From: Fundidesulfovibrio terrae
Lineage (GTDB): Bacteria > Desulfobacterota > Desulfovibrionia > Desulfovibrionales > Desulfovibrionaceae
Assembly (NCBI RefSeq): GCF_022808915.1
Contig: NZ_JAKZFS010000001.1
Location: forward strand, 1,008,644 to 1,072,643
Length of the DNA stretch: 64,000 nt
Direction of reading: 5' to 3'
The position numbers and the translations under genes were made by a program. Shown piece after piece: positions 26,156-38,300 of the stretch. The number at the start of each line of letters is the position of its first letter. The stretch's first letter is position 1. A model generated the notes under the pieces. It was not told where the DNA came from and did no database searches. It worked only from the letters and a program-made list of their open reading frames with translations.

Positions 26156-28615
26156 CTAAGGGAGCGTTCCCCCGCCCGCGACGAGCTCCCCGGCGCTCTC
26201 GGCGTCAAGCGGTCGCGCGAACCAGTATCCCTGGGCGCTCTGGCAGCCCGCGTCGGCCAGGCTCGCGAGCTGCGCGGCGGTCTCCACGCCTTCCGCCACC
26301 ACGTCCAGCTCCAGGGTGCGAGCCAGGGAGACGATGGTGCGCACGATCTCGACGTTTTCGCGCTCGTCGCCGCTGACGAAGGAGCGGTCGATCTTGAGGC
26401 CGTCGATGGGAAAGCGCTGCAGGTAGGACAGCGAGGAGTAGCCCGTGCCGAAGTCGTCCACCAGGAGCTGGATGCCCAGGGCCTTGAGCTGGCCCAGCTT
26501 CTCGGCGGAGCTCTTGGCGTCGCGCATGATGACGCTTTCGGTGATCTCCAGCTTGAAGAGCTCCGGGGGGATGCGGCGCTTGGAGAGCCTGCGGCGCACG
26601 GCGTCCACCAGGTCGGTCTGGCGGAACTGCTTGCTGGAGATGTTCACGGTGAGGAAGAGATTCCGGGCCTGGAGGTGCTCCTCGCGCCAGAGGCTCAGCT
26701 GGCGCATGGCCTCGGCCAGCACCCACTCGCCCAGCGGGATGATCAGTCCGGTTTCCTCGGCCAGGGGGATGAACCGCGCCGGGGGGATCATGCCCCGCTC
26801 AGGATGGTTCCACCGCGCCAGCGCCTCGAACCCGAGCAGTTCGCCGCCCGGCACGCGCACCACGGGCTGGTAGTGCAGGACCAGATCGCCGTTCTTCAGG
26901 CCATGGCGCAGCTCGTTTTCCAGGCGCAGGTTTTCCACGGCCGCCTCGCGCATCTTTTGGGTGAAGGCCAGGCGGTCCTTGCCGGACTCCTTGGAGCGGT
27001 ACATGGCGGTGTCGGAGTCGCGCAGGATCTCCTCGGGAGTGGAATAGCCCTGGGTCCTGAGCACGATGCCGATGCTGGCTCCGCAGTAGACCTCGTTGCC
27101 GGAGATCTGGAACGGGCGGTCCAACACTTCCTTGATGCGGTCGGCCACCTCGATGACCTCACGCGTGGACGCGAACTCCTCCAGGAGCACGGCGAATTCG
27201 TCGCCGCCCAGCCTGGCCACGGTGTCAACGGAGCGCAGGCATGCCTCCAGGCGGCGGGCGATGCCCTTGAGCAGCATGTCTCCGGCCAGGTGGCCCAGGC
27301 TGTCGTTGATGCGCTTGAAACGGTCCAGGTCCAGGAGCAACACGGCGAAGTGGTAGCCGGGGCGGCGCTTGGAGCGCTCCATGGCCCGGCTCAGACGCTC
27401 CGTGAACAGGTTGCGGTTGGGCAGGCCGGTGAGGGCGTCGTGGAAGGCTTGGTGGGTGAGCTGCTCCTCGAAGTTTTTGCGCTCGGTGATGTCTTCGTAG
27501 ATGTAGTAGATGCCCTCGAGTCTGCCGGCGATGACGACGGGATATCCCAGCACCGACACGGGGATGCGCATGCCATTGCGTGCCTTGCGAATGGTCTGCC
27601 GGCTCACGGGTAGGCCCGCGTCGATGGTCCTGAAGAAGCTTTCGCTTTCGGCCATGAGGTCTTCGGGCACGATGAGGTGTCGGTTGAATTCCCCCACGAT
27701 GTCCTGCCTGTCGTGGCCGAAAAGCCGGACGAAAGCCGGGTTGACGTCCAGGATGCGCCCCTCGGGGCTCAGGAGGACCATGGCCTGGGGCGAGCCCTCG
27801 AAGAGCATCTTCAGAAGGGCTCGTTCGCGCTTCAGGGCCTCTTCGGCCTGTTTGCGGGCGGTGATGTCGGAGACCATGCCCTCGAAGTACGCCACCTGGC
27901 CGTTCTCGCCGCGCACGGCCCGGGCGTTCTCGCTGATCCAGATGATCGAGCCGTCCTTGCGGCGGATGCGCGATTCGAAATCCGTGACCTGGCCGGATGC
28001 GGTGACGGCCTGGACAAACTCGTCCCTGCGGCCCGGATCCACGTAGAGCTGGGCCTCGATGTCGCGCAGGCTGTCCATGAGGTCGCCGGGCGTATCGTAG
28101 CCGTAGATGCGCGCCAGGGCGGGGTTGGCGGCCAGGTAACGGCCCTCGGGGGCGGTCTGGAAGATGCCCTCGGCGGCGTGCTCGAAGATGGAGCGGTACT
28201 TGTCCTCGGCCTGCTGGAGGCTTTTCTCGGTTTCGCGCAGTTCCTGGATGTCCGTGTAGACGGCGAACATCAGGTCGTCGTCCGGGTTCTCGGAGGCCGG
28301 GAAGAGGGTCACCACCACCTGGAGCAGGCTGCCGTCGCGGCGCACCCGCGTGGTCTCCACCCTGGCCGAACCGTGCCGTGCCAGGGCCTCGGTCATCCCG
28401 GCCAGCTCGTTCTCCCTGCCCGGGGGGATGATGAGCCCGCGAAGCGACCTGCCTTCGATCTCGGCCAGCGGATAGCCGAAGAGATGTTCGAACGCCGCGT
28501 TCACCGTGAATACGGTGTCGAACCTGTCGATCAGGCACGCCGCGTTCGGTACCTTGTCGAACAGGTTCCGGAAGTACTGCCCGCACCTGCCCTTGAAATC
28601 GAAGATGACGCTCAT
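26156..28615 (-). CDS. PAS-PAS-PAS-GGDEF-EAL cyclic-di-GMP enzyme
   Basis: An 819-residue cytoplasmic protein. Three PAS domains span about residues 15-130, 137-265 and 270-390. A GGDEF domain with intact RLGGDEFAVLLEE (about 400-555) and an EAL domain (about 570-810) follow. The EAL catalytic and metal residues look intact: GFEALARW, TVNISSKQF, LEITESVI, VDDFGTGYSSLSYL, AEGVET and QGYWFARP. Both diguanylate cyclase and phosphodiesterase activity are therefore possible, switched by whatever the PAS domains sense. There is no membrane helix. The gene stands alone, 299 bases from the sigma-54 operon that runs the other way. Confidence 0.92.
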   Translation of the reverse strand: MSVIFDFKGRCGQYFRNLFDKVPNAACLIDRFDTVFTVNAAFEHLFGYPLAEIEGRSLRGLIIPPGRENELAGMTEALARHGSARVETTRVRRDGSLLQVVVTLFPASENPDDDLMFAVYTDIQELRETEKSLQQAEDKYRSIFEHAAEGIFQTAPEGRYLAANPALARIYGYDTPGDLMDSLRDIEAQLYVDPGRRDEFVQAVTASGQVTDFESRIRRKDGSIIWISENARAVRGENGQVAYFEGMVSDITARKQAEEALKRERALLKMLFEGSPQAMVLLSPEGRILDVNPAFVRLFGHDRQDIVGEFNRHLIVPEDLMAESESFFRTIDAGLPVSRQTIRKARNGMRIPVSVLGYPVVIAGRLEGIYYIYEDITERKNFEEQLTHQAFHDALTGLPNRNLFTERLSRAMERSKRRPGYHFAVLLLDLDRFKRINDSLGHLAGDMLLKGIARRLEACLRSVDTVARLGGDEFAVLLEEFASTREVIEVADRIKEVLDRPFQISGNEVYCGASIGIVLRTQGYSTPEEILRDSDTAMYRSKESGKDRLAFTQKMREAAVENLRLENELRHGLKNGDLVLHYQPVVRVPGGELLGFEALARWNHPERGMIPPARFIPLAEETGLIIPLGEWVLAEAMRQLSLWREEHLQARNLFLTVNISSKQFRQTDLVDAVRRRLSKRRIPPELFKLEITESVIMRDAKSSAEKLGQLKALGIQLLVDDFGTGYSSLSYLQRFPIDGLKIDRSFVSGDERENVEIVRTIVSLARTLELDVVAEGVETAAQLASLADAGCQSAQGYWFARPLDAESAGELVAGGGTLP

Positions 28616-28750
28616 AGTGCCCCGTGCCCTCCACCTGGCGCCGCGTGCCCGCGCGGCGGGGCGCGGCAGCGCCCCGGCCCGGAGCGTAGCGGAAAATCCC
28701 GCGCTTGAGAATATTGGCGGAAGGGTGCCCCCCGGCCATGCGGCGAGCCT

Positions 28751-28795
28751 TGGTGCTAACGCGTGTTGGCGCCGACGCCTTCCCCATTAGCACCA
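28751..28795. promoter_or_regulatory. Inverted repeat, candidate activator site for the sigma-54 operon
   Basis: TGGTGCTAA (28751-28759) is repeated in reverse as TTAGCACCA (28787-28795), centred about 110 bases before the predicted transcription start. This is the normal position for sites of a sigma-54 activator, and such an activator is encoded at 33865-35292. Confidence 0.5.
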
Positions 28796-28857
28796 GCCAG
28801 GGTGTCGAAAAGATAACGAATCGTATCATTTCAGCATGTTGAATTGGTGATGCGCTG

Positions 28858-28873
28858 TGGCATCGGCCTTGCT
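28858..28873 (+). promoter_or_regulatory. Sigma-54 (-24/-12) promoter of the stress/transport operon
   Basis: TGGCATCGGCCTTGCT matches TGGCACG-N4-TTGCW at all but two bases, with GG (28859-28860) and GC (28871-28872) exactly ten bases apart. The start codon is 42 bases further on, preceded by AAGGAGG. Confidence 0.75.
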
Positions 28874-28914
28874 CTAGGGGTTGCGTCACGACCCGGAGTT
28901 CAAGGAGGCAACAC

Positions 28915-29337
28915 ATGAATGTTCTCGTGGCCCACGACGGTTCGCCCCAGGCGGACAAGGCCCTGGAGGCGGCCGTCACGCTGGCGTCCGCCCCTGGCGG
29001 CAGACTCGACATCGTCAGCGTCGTGCCGGACCTATGCCTCTCCTCGGAGGAAATCTCCGTGGAGGACTGCAACTTGATCGCGGCCAGCCTGGCGACCGAA
29101 GCCAGGGGGCTCATGGCCAAGGTGGAGCAGGGGCTGTCCGGCAGGGGCGTATCCGCGCAGGTCCACATCCGGCACGGCCGCCCGGCCGAGGCCATCGCGG
29201 AGTGCGCCGCCGATCTCGGCAGCGATGTGGCGGTGCTTGGAAGCCACGGCAGGCACGGGGCGGCCAGGGCGCTCCTGGGCTCCGTGTCGTCGCGGGTGGC
29301 CGAGCTTGCCCGCTGCAACGTCTTCATCGTCAAATAA
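28915..29337 (+). CDS. Universal stress protein (UspA family)
   Basis: A 140-residue Usp domain: N-terminal NVLVAHDGSPQADKAL and the ATP-binding G-x2-G-x9-G-S pattern in GSHGRHGAARALLGSVSS. It is therefore probably of the nucleotide-binding type. It is the first gene of an operon with a sigma-54 promoter; an AAGGAGG precedes the ATG. The membrane transporter gene follows 13 bases later and another Usp-like gene closes the set, so these proteins may bind and control the transporter, as seen for some Usp-transporter pairs. The ligand is unknown. Confidence 0.88.
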   Translation: MNVLVAHDGSPQADKALEAAVTLASAPGGRLDIVSVVPDLCLSSEEISVEDCNLIAASLATEARGLMAKVEQGLSGRGVSAQVHIRHGRPAEAIAECAADLGSDVAVLGSHGRHGAARALLGSVSSRVAELARCNVFIVK

Positions 29338-29350
29338 GGAGTTTCGCGAA

Positions 29351-30460
29351 ATGGAAGACAGAGGCGTATTCGCAAAAATCGCCGCCATCCTCCCGGGGCT
29401 TGTGGTGATGGTGCTCACGCTTTACGCGCTACGCACCTGGGTCGAGCCCTGGATGGGCAAACAGGTGCTCTTCGGCCAGTCCGGGTGGCTCGTCAAATCG
29501 CTGCACCTCAACTACATCCTGCTGGCCATCATCGTGGGCATGCTCTACCGCAACCTGCTTTTCCGGGGAAAGATTCCGGACTGGGCGACCGAGGGCTTCC
29601 GCACCACGCGGCTGTTCATCAAGACCGGCGTCATCATGCTTGGTTCGCTCTACACCATCCAGGGCCTGGCCAAGGTGGGTGGCATCGCCATCGCGCTCAT
29701 TATGACCTTCGTGTTCGGCACCATCTTTTTCGTGATGTGGTTCGGCAAGCGCATCGGCATGGACCGCTCCATGATCGGCGTCATGGGCGCGGCCTGCGGC
29801 GTGTGCGGCGTGTCCGCCGCCATCGCCACCTCGCCCACGGTGCGGGCCAAGCCCGCCGAGGTGGCCCTGGCCATCGCCACCATTCTGGGCTTCGGCATCC
29901 TGACCATGTTCATAAGCCCCATCATCGGCAAGGCCGTGGGCTTCACCGACTACCAGTACGGCGCGTGGGTGGGCACGGGCATCCTGAACTCCGGACAGGT
30001 GCTGGCCACCTGCCTGGCCTTCAACCCCACCATCGCCCCGGGCACGGCCGTGGCCTACGGCGAGATCTGGAACGTGGTGCGCGTCATCTCGATCCCCTTC
30101 GTGGTCTTCTTCATCTGCCTCTGGTACTGGCGCGGCGAGGCCGAGGCCGAGCACGTCAGCCTCATGCAGATCATGAGCTCCAAGTTTCCCCTCTTCGTGC
30201 TGGGCTTCTTCGGCATGACCGCACTGTCCTCCCTGGACATGCTGGGCAAGGAAGGCTCCGTCACCCTGGCGCTCATGCGCGACTGGATGAGCTGGATCTT
30301 CGGTATCGGCCTGGTGGGCATCGGAGCCTACATCGACCTGGGCGAGATCAAGGCCGCGGGCGGCAAGCCCCTCAAGGTCGGACTCATCGCGGGCGCGGCC
30401 AAGTACACCCTGGCCTTCCTTCTCATCTATTTCTTCATCCCCAAGGAAGGGCCTTTCTAA
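29351..30460 (+). CDS. UPF0324/YeiH-type membrane transporter (putative sulfate exporter family)
   Basis: A 369-residue polytopic membrane protein with about ten hydrophobic segments. Family marks are GVMGAACGVCGVSAAIATSP, GAWVGTGILNSGQVLA and TALSSLDMLGKEG. The family is named 'putative sulfate exporter' in databases; transport of sulfate or a similar anion is not proven. In a sulfate reducer that activity would be of interest. The ATG at 29351 has AAGGAG about ten bases upstream. It lies between a Usp gene and a membrane-anchored lipoyl-like gene, all on one short-spaced transcript. Confidence 0.8.
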   Translation: MEDRGVFAKIAAILPGLVVMVLTLYALRTWVEPWMGKQVLFGQSGWLVKSLHLNYILLAIIVGMLYRNLLFRGKIPDWATEGFRTTRLFIKTGVIMLGSLYTIQGLAKVGGIAIALIMTFVFGTIFFVMWFGKRIGMDRSMIGVMGAACGVCGVSAAIATSPTVRAKPAEVALAIATILGFGILTMFISPIIGKAVGFTDYQYGAWVGTGILNSGQVLATCLAFNPTIAPGTAVAYGEIWNVVRVISIPFVVFFICLWYWRGEAEAEHVSLMQIMSSKFPLFVLGFFGMTALSSLDMLGKEGSVTLALMRDWMSWIFGIGLVGIGAYIDLGEIKAAGGKPLKVGLIAGAAKYTLAFLLIYFFIPKEGPF

Positions 30461-30474
30461 TCAAGGAGTGACGC

Positions 30475-30873
30475 ATGTCCGCCGAAGACAAGAAAAAGAA
30501 ACTCACCGTATTCAAGTCCGACCGCCACGAGGACCTGGCCGGGTGCGTGTTCGCCGGCCTGGTGGTGGTGATCGTCCTGACCTACATGGCCTTCTTCGTG
30601 AAGGAGGTCGACATCAAGGCCCCGGCAGATGGCAGGATCGTGGCCGTGAAAGCCGCCAAGGACGCCCACGTGAAGGAAGGGGACGTCCTCTTCTCCTACG
30701 AGACCAAGAAGAAGAAATTCGAGCACGGCCAGGTGCAGGAAGCCGTGGTCACGGTGGACTTCCAGGCCAAGGTGCCGGGCAAGATCCTCTCCATATCCAG
30801 GAAGGACGGCGACGCGGTCAAGAAGAACGACCTCGTGCTGGTCATGGACCACGAGTCCGGGACGCTGCCGTAA
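30475..30873 (+). CDS. Membrane-anchored biotinyl/lipoyl-like domain protein
   Basis: A 132-residue protein: a basic N-terminus, one membrane helix (CVFAGLVVVIVLTYMAFFV) and then a biotinyl/lipoyl-type hammerhead. The domain reads APADGRIVAVKAAKDAHVKE, GDVLFSYETKKKKFE and AKVPGKILSISRKDGDAV. The place of the modifiable Lys is occupied by ETKKK (compare ETDKA in lipoyl domains), so modification is possible, but the domain could equally be an unmodified HlyD-like hairpin. The ATG has AAGGAG eight bases upstream. Its stop overlaps the next gene's start (TAATG). It may be an accessory subunit of the UPF0324 transporter. Confidence 0.7.
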   Translation: MSAEDKKKKLTVFKSDRHEDLAGCVFAGLVVVIVLTYMAFFVKEVDIKAPADGRIVAVKAAKDAHVKEGDVLFSYETKKKKFEHGQVQEAVVTVDFQAKVPGKILSISRKDGDAVKKNDLVLVMDHESGTLP

Positions 30874-31316
30874 TGGCCGTGCTGCTCGCCCTGGACGAAT
30901 CGGCCCAGGCCATGGACGAGGCCCTCAGGATCGCGCGCGAGCGCGGCGAGGCCCTCACCGCCCTGTTCGTGCAGGACGCCACCTGGCACGACTACCTCGG
31001 CAGCGATTGGCTCTCCGGCTCCAACAGCCGCGGCGGTTACATCGAATGGGCCGCCGGGCACGACATCCGCGAGTCGGAGGAAGTACCCCGGCTCCTCCTG
31101 GAGAAGGCCGGAGACCAGAACGTGGCCGTGAAGGTGACGGCCGGGCGCGTGCCGGAGGAGATCCTCAAGGAACTGGGCGCGGGGGACTACTCCATGCTGG
31201 TCATGGCCCACCCCTTCCGGCGCGGCCTGGAAGTGCTGCGCGACACGGCCGGGAGCCTCCTGAAGAAGCTGCCGTGCTCGCTGCACCTGGTGCACGAGCC
31301 GGTCCCGGAAAAATGA
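30873..31316 (+). CDS. Universal-stress-like protein
   Basis: A 147-residue protein with the Usp fold pattern: N-terminal MAVLLALDESAQAMDEALRIA, VKVTAGRVPEEILKELGAGD and a C-terminal SMLVMAHPFRRGLEVLRDTAGSLL. The glycine nucleotide motif is degenerate, so ATP binding is uncertain. Its ATG overlaps the previous stop by one base. It is the fourth gene of the sigma-54 operon. A hairpin without a T run (31326-31351) follows the stop. Confidence 0.75.
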   Translation: MAVLLALDESAQAMDEALRIARERGEALTALFVQDATWHDYLGSDWLSGSNSRGGYIEWAAGHDIRESEEVPRLLLEKAGDQNVAVKVTAGRVPEEILKELGAGDYSMLVMAHPFRRGLEVLRDTAGSLLKKLPCSLHLVHEPVPEK

Positions 31317-31325
31317 TCCCGTGCC

Positions 31326-31351
31326 CGCCGGGCGGAGCTTTCCGCCCGGCG
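31326..31351 (+). terminator. Hairpin after the stress/transport genes
   Basis: An 11-bp perfect stem (31326-31336 with 31341-31351), loop GCTT, with no following T run. It could partly end the sigma-54 transcript before the kinase gene. Confidence 0.45.
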
Positions 31352-31368
31352 CGGCGCGCCTGCTCCGA

Positions 31369-31398
31369 TTGACACCCTGCCGGGGTGCGCCCTATCTC
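31369..31398 (+). promoter_or_regulatory. Possible sigma-70 promoter of the kinase/activator genes
   Basis: TTGACA (31369-31374) is followed after 18 bases by TATCTC (31393-31398), about 60 bases before the kinase ATG. The -35 is perfect and the -10 weak. It would let the two-component genes be expressed independently of the operon they control. Confidence 0.4.
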
Positions 31399-31457
31399 TG
31401 CGGCGCATCCTGCTGCGTCCCCGCCCGCGCGGCGCGCGCCCCCTCCCGAGGCACGTC

Positions 31458-33864
31458 ATGAAGAAAGCCAGACTCCAGACCAGGCTCCTCCTGCGGCTCT
31501 TGGCCGTTATGCTCGGCATCGGCCTGGTCTTCGGGCTGTCGCTCAACCACTACCTGCGCGTGCTTCTCGAGACCGAGGTGGCGGACAAGGCCGACCTCGT
31601 GTTCTCCAACGTCCTGGCCATGCAGACCTACGTGCGCGAGAGCCTGCGCCCCACAATGTTCGACATCCTGCCCCAGGACGGCTTCGTCATGGAGGCCATG
31701 TCCACCTCCTACGTCACACGCAAGGTCATGAGCGACTTGAACGGCGCCAAGGACAAGTTCACCTACCGCCGTGTGGCCCTGGACCCCCGCAACCCCGAAT
31801 ACGGGGCCAACGCCATGGAGGGCGGCCTCATCGCCCATTTCCAGGCCCATCCCGAGGCGCGCCAGGTAAACCGCTACTACACCCAGGACGGCCAGGAATA
31901 CTTCCTGACCGCGCGTCCCGTGGTCTTCGACGAATCCTGCCTGTCCTGCCACGGCAGCCCCTCGGCCGCGCCCAAGGTGCTGCTCACGCGCTACGGCTCC
32001 GAGCGTGGTTTCGGCCGCCACGAAGGCGAGATCGCCGGCCTGGACAGCATCATCATGCCCGTGGACAGCGAGGCCCGGGCCATAAGCCGGGTGCTCACGG
32101 GCTTCATTGTGGTCTTCGCCTGCGGCTGCGCGCTCATTCTCGGCACCAACCACCTGTTCTTCGACCGCATGACCGTTGTGAACATCGGCAGGCTGGCCGC
32201 GCTCATGCGCAGCCGCTTCCCTGCCGAGGCCGGGCGCACCCTGGACAATCCTCCCCGGCCCCCCCGCCGGGGAGGCGGCGAGATAGAGGGCATGATCGCG
32301 GACATGGAGCGTTTCGCCGATCACCTGCGCGACGCAAGGCAGCAGCTCAAGGACTACGCCGTCAACCTGGAGGGCAAGGTGCTCGAGCGCACCGCCGAGG
32401 CCCGGCGAGAGGCCGACGCCCGCAGCGCCGACGTGCGGCTGTTCCTCCACGTGCTGGAACTTTTCGTGAAAGGCGCGGACCGGGCGGCCTTGTTGGACCG
32501 GGCCCTGGAGGCCGTGGCCGGGCGCTTCGGCGCGGATGCGGCCGGGTTCAGCTGCTTCTACTCCATGAGCCAGCGCTGCTGGCCCGCCTCGAAACCTGTT
32601 CCGCCTCTTTCCGGTGCGGACCGCGAGGCCCTGTTCGACGGGCGGGGCGTGTTCGGGCCGGGGCTTGCCGTGGTGGGCGTTCACGCGGCGGGCACCGTGC
32701 GCGGCGCCTTGTCCCTGCGCTGGGACGGCGACGTGGAACTTTCGCCGCGGGAGCGCGAGGTGCTCGCGGCCGTGGGCCACCAGCTGGGCATCGCCCTGGA
32801 AAACCTGGAGGCCATGGAGAACCTGCTGCGTCAGAAAACGGTGCTGGAATCCATCTTCGAAGGCATCGCAGACCCCCTCTTTTTGCTCTCGGGCGCAGGC
32901 GAGGTGCTCCACGCCAACGAGAGCGCCAACCAGCTCCTGGCGGCCCTGGGCGGAGACGCGGGCCTTCTGGGTTTCGCCGCCCTGGCCGCCGAGACAGGCA
33001 GCGCCTCGGATGCGGCCATTTCCCAAGAGGTGCTCCTGCCCGGCAACCGCTCCCTCATCCTGCGGGCCTATCCGCTGGAGGCCCTGGGTGGGCCGGGCGG
33101 ACTGGGCCGGGCCATCGTCTACGCCCGCGACAACAGCGTGGAAAAGACCATGATGGCCAGGCTCCAGCAGAGCGAGAAGTCCCTGGCCCTGGGGCTTCTC
33201 TCCGCCGGACTGGCCCACGAGATCAACAATCCCCTGGGAGTCATTCTCTGCTACGCCCGCCTGCTCTGGGACGACGGCAAAAGCCCCCACGCCCCGGACC
33301 TGGACATCATCATCCGCTACACCCTCCAGGCCCAGAAGGTGCTCGAGGACCTCATGCGCTTCGCCAGGCCCAAGCCGGAGTCCGTGGGGCCGGTGGAGCT
33401 GGAACCCGCAGCCCGGTTCATCGCCCGTGTGTTCAAGGGCAAGGCCGCCAAGACCGGAATCGAGATCGTGACCGGCGTGCCGGACGGCCTTGCTCCCGTG
33501 CGGGCCAACGCCTCGGCCCTGGAACAGGTGCTCACCAACCTGCTCCTGAACGCCCTGGACGCCCTGGAAGAGCAGGCGGCGCAAGGCGGCGGGCGCGTCA
33601 GCATCGAGGCCCGCCAGGACAAATCTTCAGAGGAGGTCCTCCTCATCGTGCGCGACAACGGCCCCGGCATCCCCACGGAAAACCTGAGCCGCCTCTTCGA
33701 CCCCTTCTTCACCACCAAGAGCGTGGGCAAGGGCACGGGCCTGGGGCTCTCGGTGGTCTACGGCCTGGTGAGCGGCCTGGGCGGCCATATCGAGGCGTCA
33801 AACGACGGCGGGGCGGTATTCACCGTCCACCTGCCCGTCTGGGCCGACAGCCCGGAGGAATCCG

Positions 33865-33872
<8 letters not shown>
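31458..33872 (+). CDS. Haem-binding-type sensor histidine kinase (Tll0287-like, GAF/PAS)
   Basis: An 804-residue membrane kinase. A first helix (LLLRLLAVMLGIGLVFGLSL) is followed by an extracytoplasmic Tll0287-like domain with the c-type haem motif CLSCH near residue 156, then a second helix (VLTGFIVVFACGCALILG). A GAF-like domain, a PAS domain, HisKA (SAGLAHEINNPLGVILCYA) and HATPase (VRDNGPGIPTE, GTGLGLSVVYG) follow. A covalent haem would suit sensing of redox state or a gas. The stop overlaps the start of the sigma-54 activator by 8 bases, so that protein is its partner. The CxxCH points to the periplasm, where cytochrome c maturation occurs. Confidence 0.88.
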
Positions 33873-35292
<1,420 letters not shown>

Positions 35293-35299
35293 GGGAGAG

Positions 35300-35355
35300 G
35301 CCTCCGGCGGCCAAAGGAACTGCGTTCCTTTGGAATCCTTTTTAACTTCGCGTCG
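35300..35355 (+). repeat. Dispersed terminator-like repeat, copy C
   Basis: GCCTCCGGCGG (35300-35310), arms CCAAAGGAAC (35311-35320) and GTTCCTTTGG (35324-35333), then AATCCTTTTT and the conserved tail CTTCGCGTCG (35346-35355). Read in the direction of the activator gene, it has the form of a Rho-independent terminator. Confidence 0.8.
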
Positions 35356-35367
35356 AGGGCGGGAGGC

Positions 35368-38300
35368 TTACGGGCGCAACGGGAGCATCTCCCGGCCGCC
35401 CGCCATGGGGTCGGTCCTGGCCGCCAGCTGCTGCAGCGAATCCAGGTAGCCGTCGGCGTAGTCCAGGTAGAAGGCCAGCCCCTTGGAGAAGTTCTTGCCG
35501 AGCAGGCCATCCAGGAAGAGCTGGCTGATCTCGCGCTTGCGCAAAAGCACGTACTGCGAGGACACGAATATCTGGCGCGTCTGCGGGTCCATCTCCCGCA
35601 TGACCCGGCCCAGGGCGCTCCTGCCGCGTGGCTGGTACATCCAGAAATAGAGGAAATCCAGCGAGTTGACGATCACCGCGTTGGCCAGGTCGCTCTGCTG
35701 CCCGGACATGGTGTTCACGAACTGCTTGGGATCGGCCAGCATGGCCAGCACGTCGCTTTTGGGGAAGAGCACTTCCAGCCGCTCGTGCACCGACAGCATC
35801 TGGGCGATCTTCTCCTGGTAGTCGCGAAGCCGCTGGCGCATGTTGCTGTCGCGGTCCGTGATGCCCTCGATCACGGCGGCTACGGTGTCCGAGCACAGCT
35901 TGGAGATCACCGCCGCCCACTGCTGCAGCACGGCTCCGGCCGCAGCCGGGTCATGCGGCGAGATGGCCCAGGCCAGGGCAGCGCTTACGGCCATGGCCAG
36001 CGGAATGGAGAACGCGCTGCGCAGAAGGTTCAGGAAGGCCGCCTGCCGGGGCAGGCCGCGCACCAGGTTGTGCGTGCAGATGTAGGCCCCGTTGACCAGG
36101 GCCATGGTGGTGTAGAGCGCGGTGGCGTTGGTGGCCACGTTTATGCCCAGGCCCCTGTCCAGCAGGAGGGTCTTCACGAAGTAGTCCAGGAGCGGCACCG
36201 AGAAGCCGGTGTACAGCAGCGAATCCGCCAGCCTGCTCCAGCTCACGTAGTCGTTCCAGCGCAGAAGCGGCGTGCGTGCCAGTCCCCCCGCGCCCAGCAC
36301 CGACTGGATGATGTTGCGAAGCCCGGTGATGCCGAACCAGATGAAGCCCCCCAGCCAGCTGAGCACCCACCAGTCCTTGGTGAAGAAGAAGGTCAGGAAG
36401 GCCGGGATGAACCCCGCCACCACCTTCAGGATGTTCTTGAAATGGTTGTTGCAGTAGGGCCAGGATTCGAGCGTCCTCTTGTGGGACCGGGGCTCGCTTT
36501 GGAGCTCGAAGTTGTTGCCGCAGCCCTTCTTCACTCCCCCCATGATGAGGATGTTGCTGTCGCCGTCCGGCGTGGGAAAGAAATCCTTGCAGCGGAAATC
36601 CCTGCGGGGCTTGTAGCCCAGGCGCCTGAGGCACTGGCGGCTGCGGGCGAACTTGAAGGCCTCGTCAATGATGGGGTTGGTGCTCTCGCGCGGCTCGTAG
36701 ACCACGCGCGGCTCAACGGTCATGCCCACCACCATGGCCGGGTTCCTGTCCCGGCCTTTGCCCCGCACCTCTCGCAGGGCGGCCGGGGGCAGAGTCTCGC
36801 GGGCCACCAGGCCCATGCCGTGTCCCCTGCAGGACTGGCCCGTGGAGTCCGAGCCGATGGAGGTGCGCAGCGGGGTTTCCCGGTAGTGGCCGTGCAGGGC
36901 GGGTACGTTTTCCAGGATGCGGGCCATGCGCTCCAGGCGGTCGGCGCTCCCGGGGGAGGGATCGGCCTCGAGCTCGGCCATGCGGTTCATGACCCAGCGT
37001 TTGAGCGGCATGACGCTCTTGGCGTTGATGATCTGCTGCAGCAGGGCCACCCGGGCGGAGTCCCGGGCCGCGCCCAGGGCTGAGTTCTTGAGGTTCACCA
37101 CCTCCAGGTGGGTGATGCGGCCCGCGCAGTCGTGCAGGACCTCCAGCACGTCGTCGCATTCCAGGTCCTGCTGGTTCAGGATGAACCGGCTGCCCACGCG
37201 CAGGGAGGTTATCTCGTCGATGAGCCTGGCCGGGGGTTGGGCCGCGCAGTAGAGCGGGGCGGTGTCCGAGGCCTCTTCGGCGTTTGCGGAGCTGGAGGTG
37301 TCCGGGGGAGCCGGGGTCTCGGGCGAGACCAGGGCGTCCAGATAGTCGTCCACGATGGCCTCGGCGTCCAGGATGTTCATTTCCTCGACCAGGCCCTCGA
37401 TGCGCGCCTTGTCTTCACGGCTGTCCGCGCCGAAGTATTCCTGCTGCAGTTCGGTGAAGCGCGCGAGCAGGTGGGGATGGATGTGGGCGTGCAGGTACTT
37501 GCCCAGGTGCAGAAGCGACGCCTGCCCGGAGCCGATGTATTCCAGGAAGCGCTCCCGGGACGCGGGCGGGATGTCCATGCCGAAGTAGGAGTTGAAGTCG
37601 GGCAGGACGTTGGCGTTGAACCCGTCCAGCACGTGCAGCAGTTGCTCCTCGTGCAGCCTGGCCAGGCCGCGCCCTTGCTCCATGAACCGGGCCATGGCCG
37701 GTTCGCGCAGGAACCCCAGGAAGTCGGCCGGGCCGCGAAATCCCTTGGGCACCCAGATGACCTTCACCTGCTTTAAGTCGAAGCGGGTAATGAACTCGAT
37801 GCCGATGCGCACCGAGATGCCCATGATCTCGGCTGCCTGGAGCAGTTCCTCGGCAGCCCCGGGCGGCACGAAGTGGTAGTAGATCACCGTGAGGTGGCGG
37901 ATGCCCTTGATCCAGGCGTCCATGATCAGGTGCGTGGCGGACTTGCGCCCCTTGGTGTTGGCGTCGTGGACGTGGTTGTCGAAGCAGATCTGCACCCAGT
38001 CCTCGGGCATGGGCAGCAGGCGGTAGAGCCTGAGCTGGCGGGCGATGACCCGCGGCTTGCCCGTGGCGGCCATGCGGAAGTCGTGGGCCAGCTCCAACTG
38101 GCGGCGGCGGTCGCCGGTGGTGCGCACCAACTCCTTCATGATCTGCATGAGCACGCGGGCGGTGTTGCGCCGAAGATAGGTGACGGAGGCGTTCATGGCC
38201 TCGTCGCGTAGCGCCCGCAGGGCGTTGATGCGGTCGTGGGCCTTTCCGATCTCCAGGGATCCGAGCATGTTGGCCGCGGCGTAGGCGATGCGCAGGCCCT

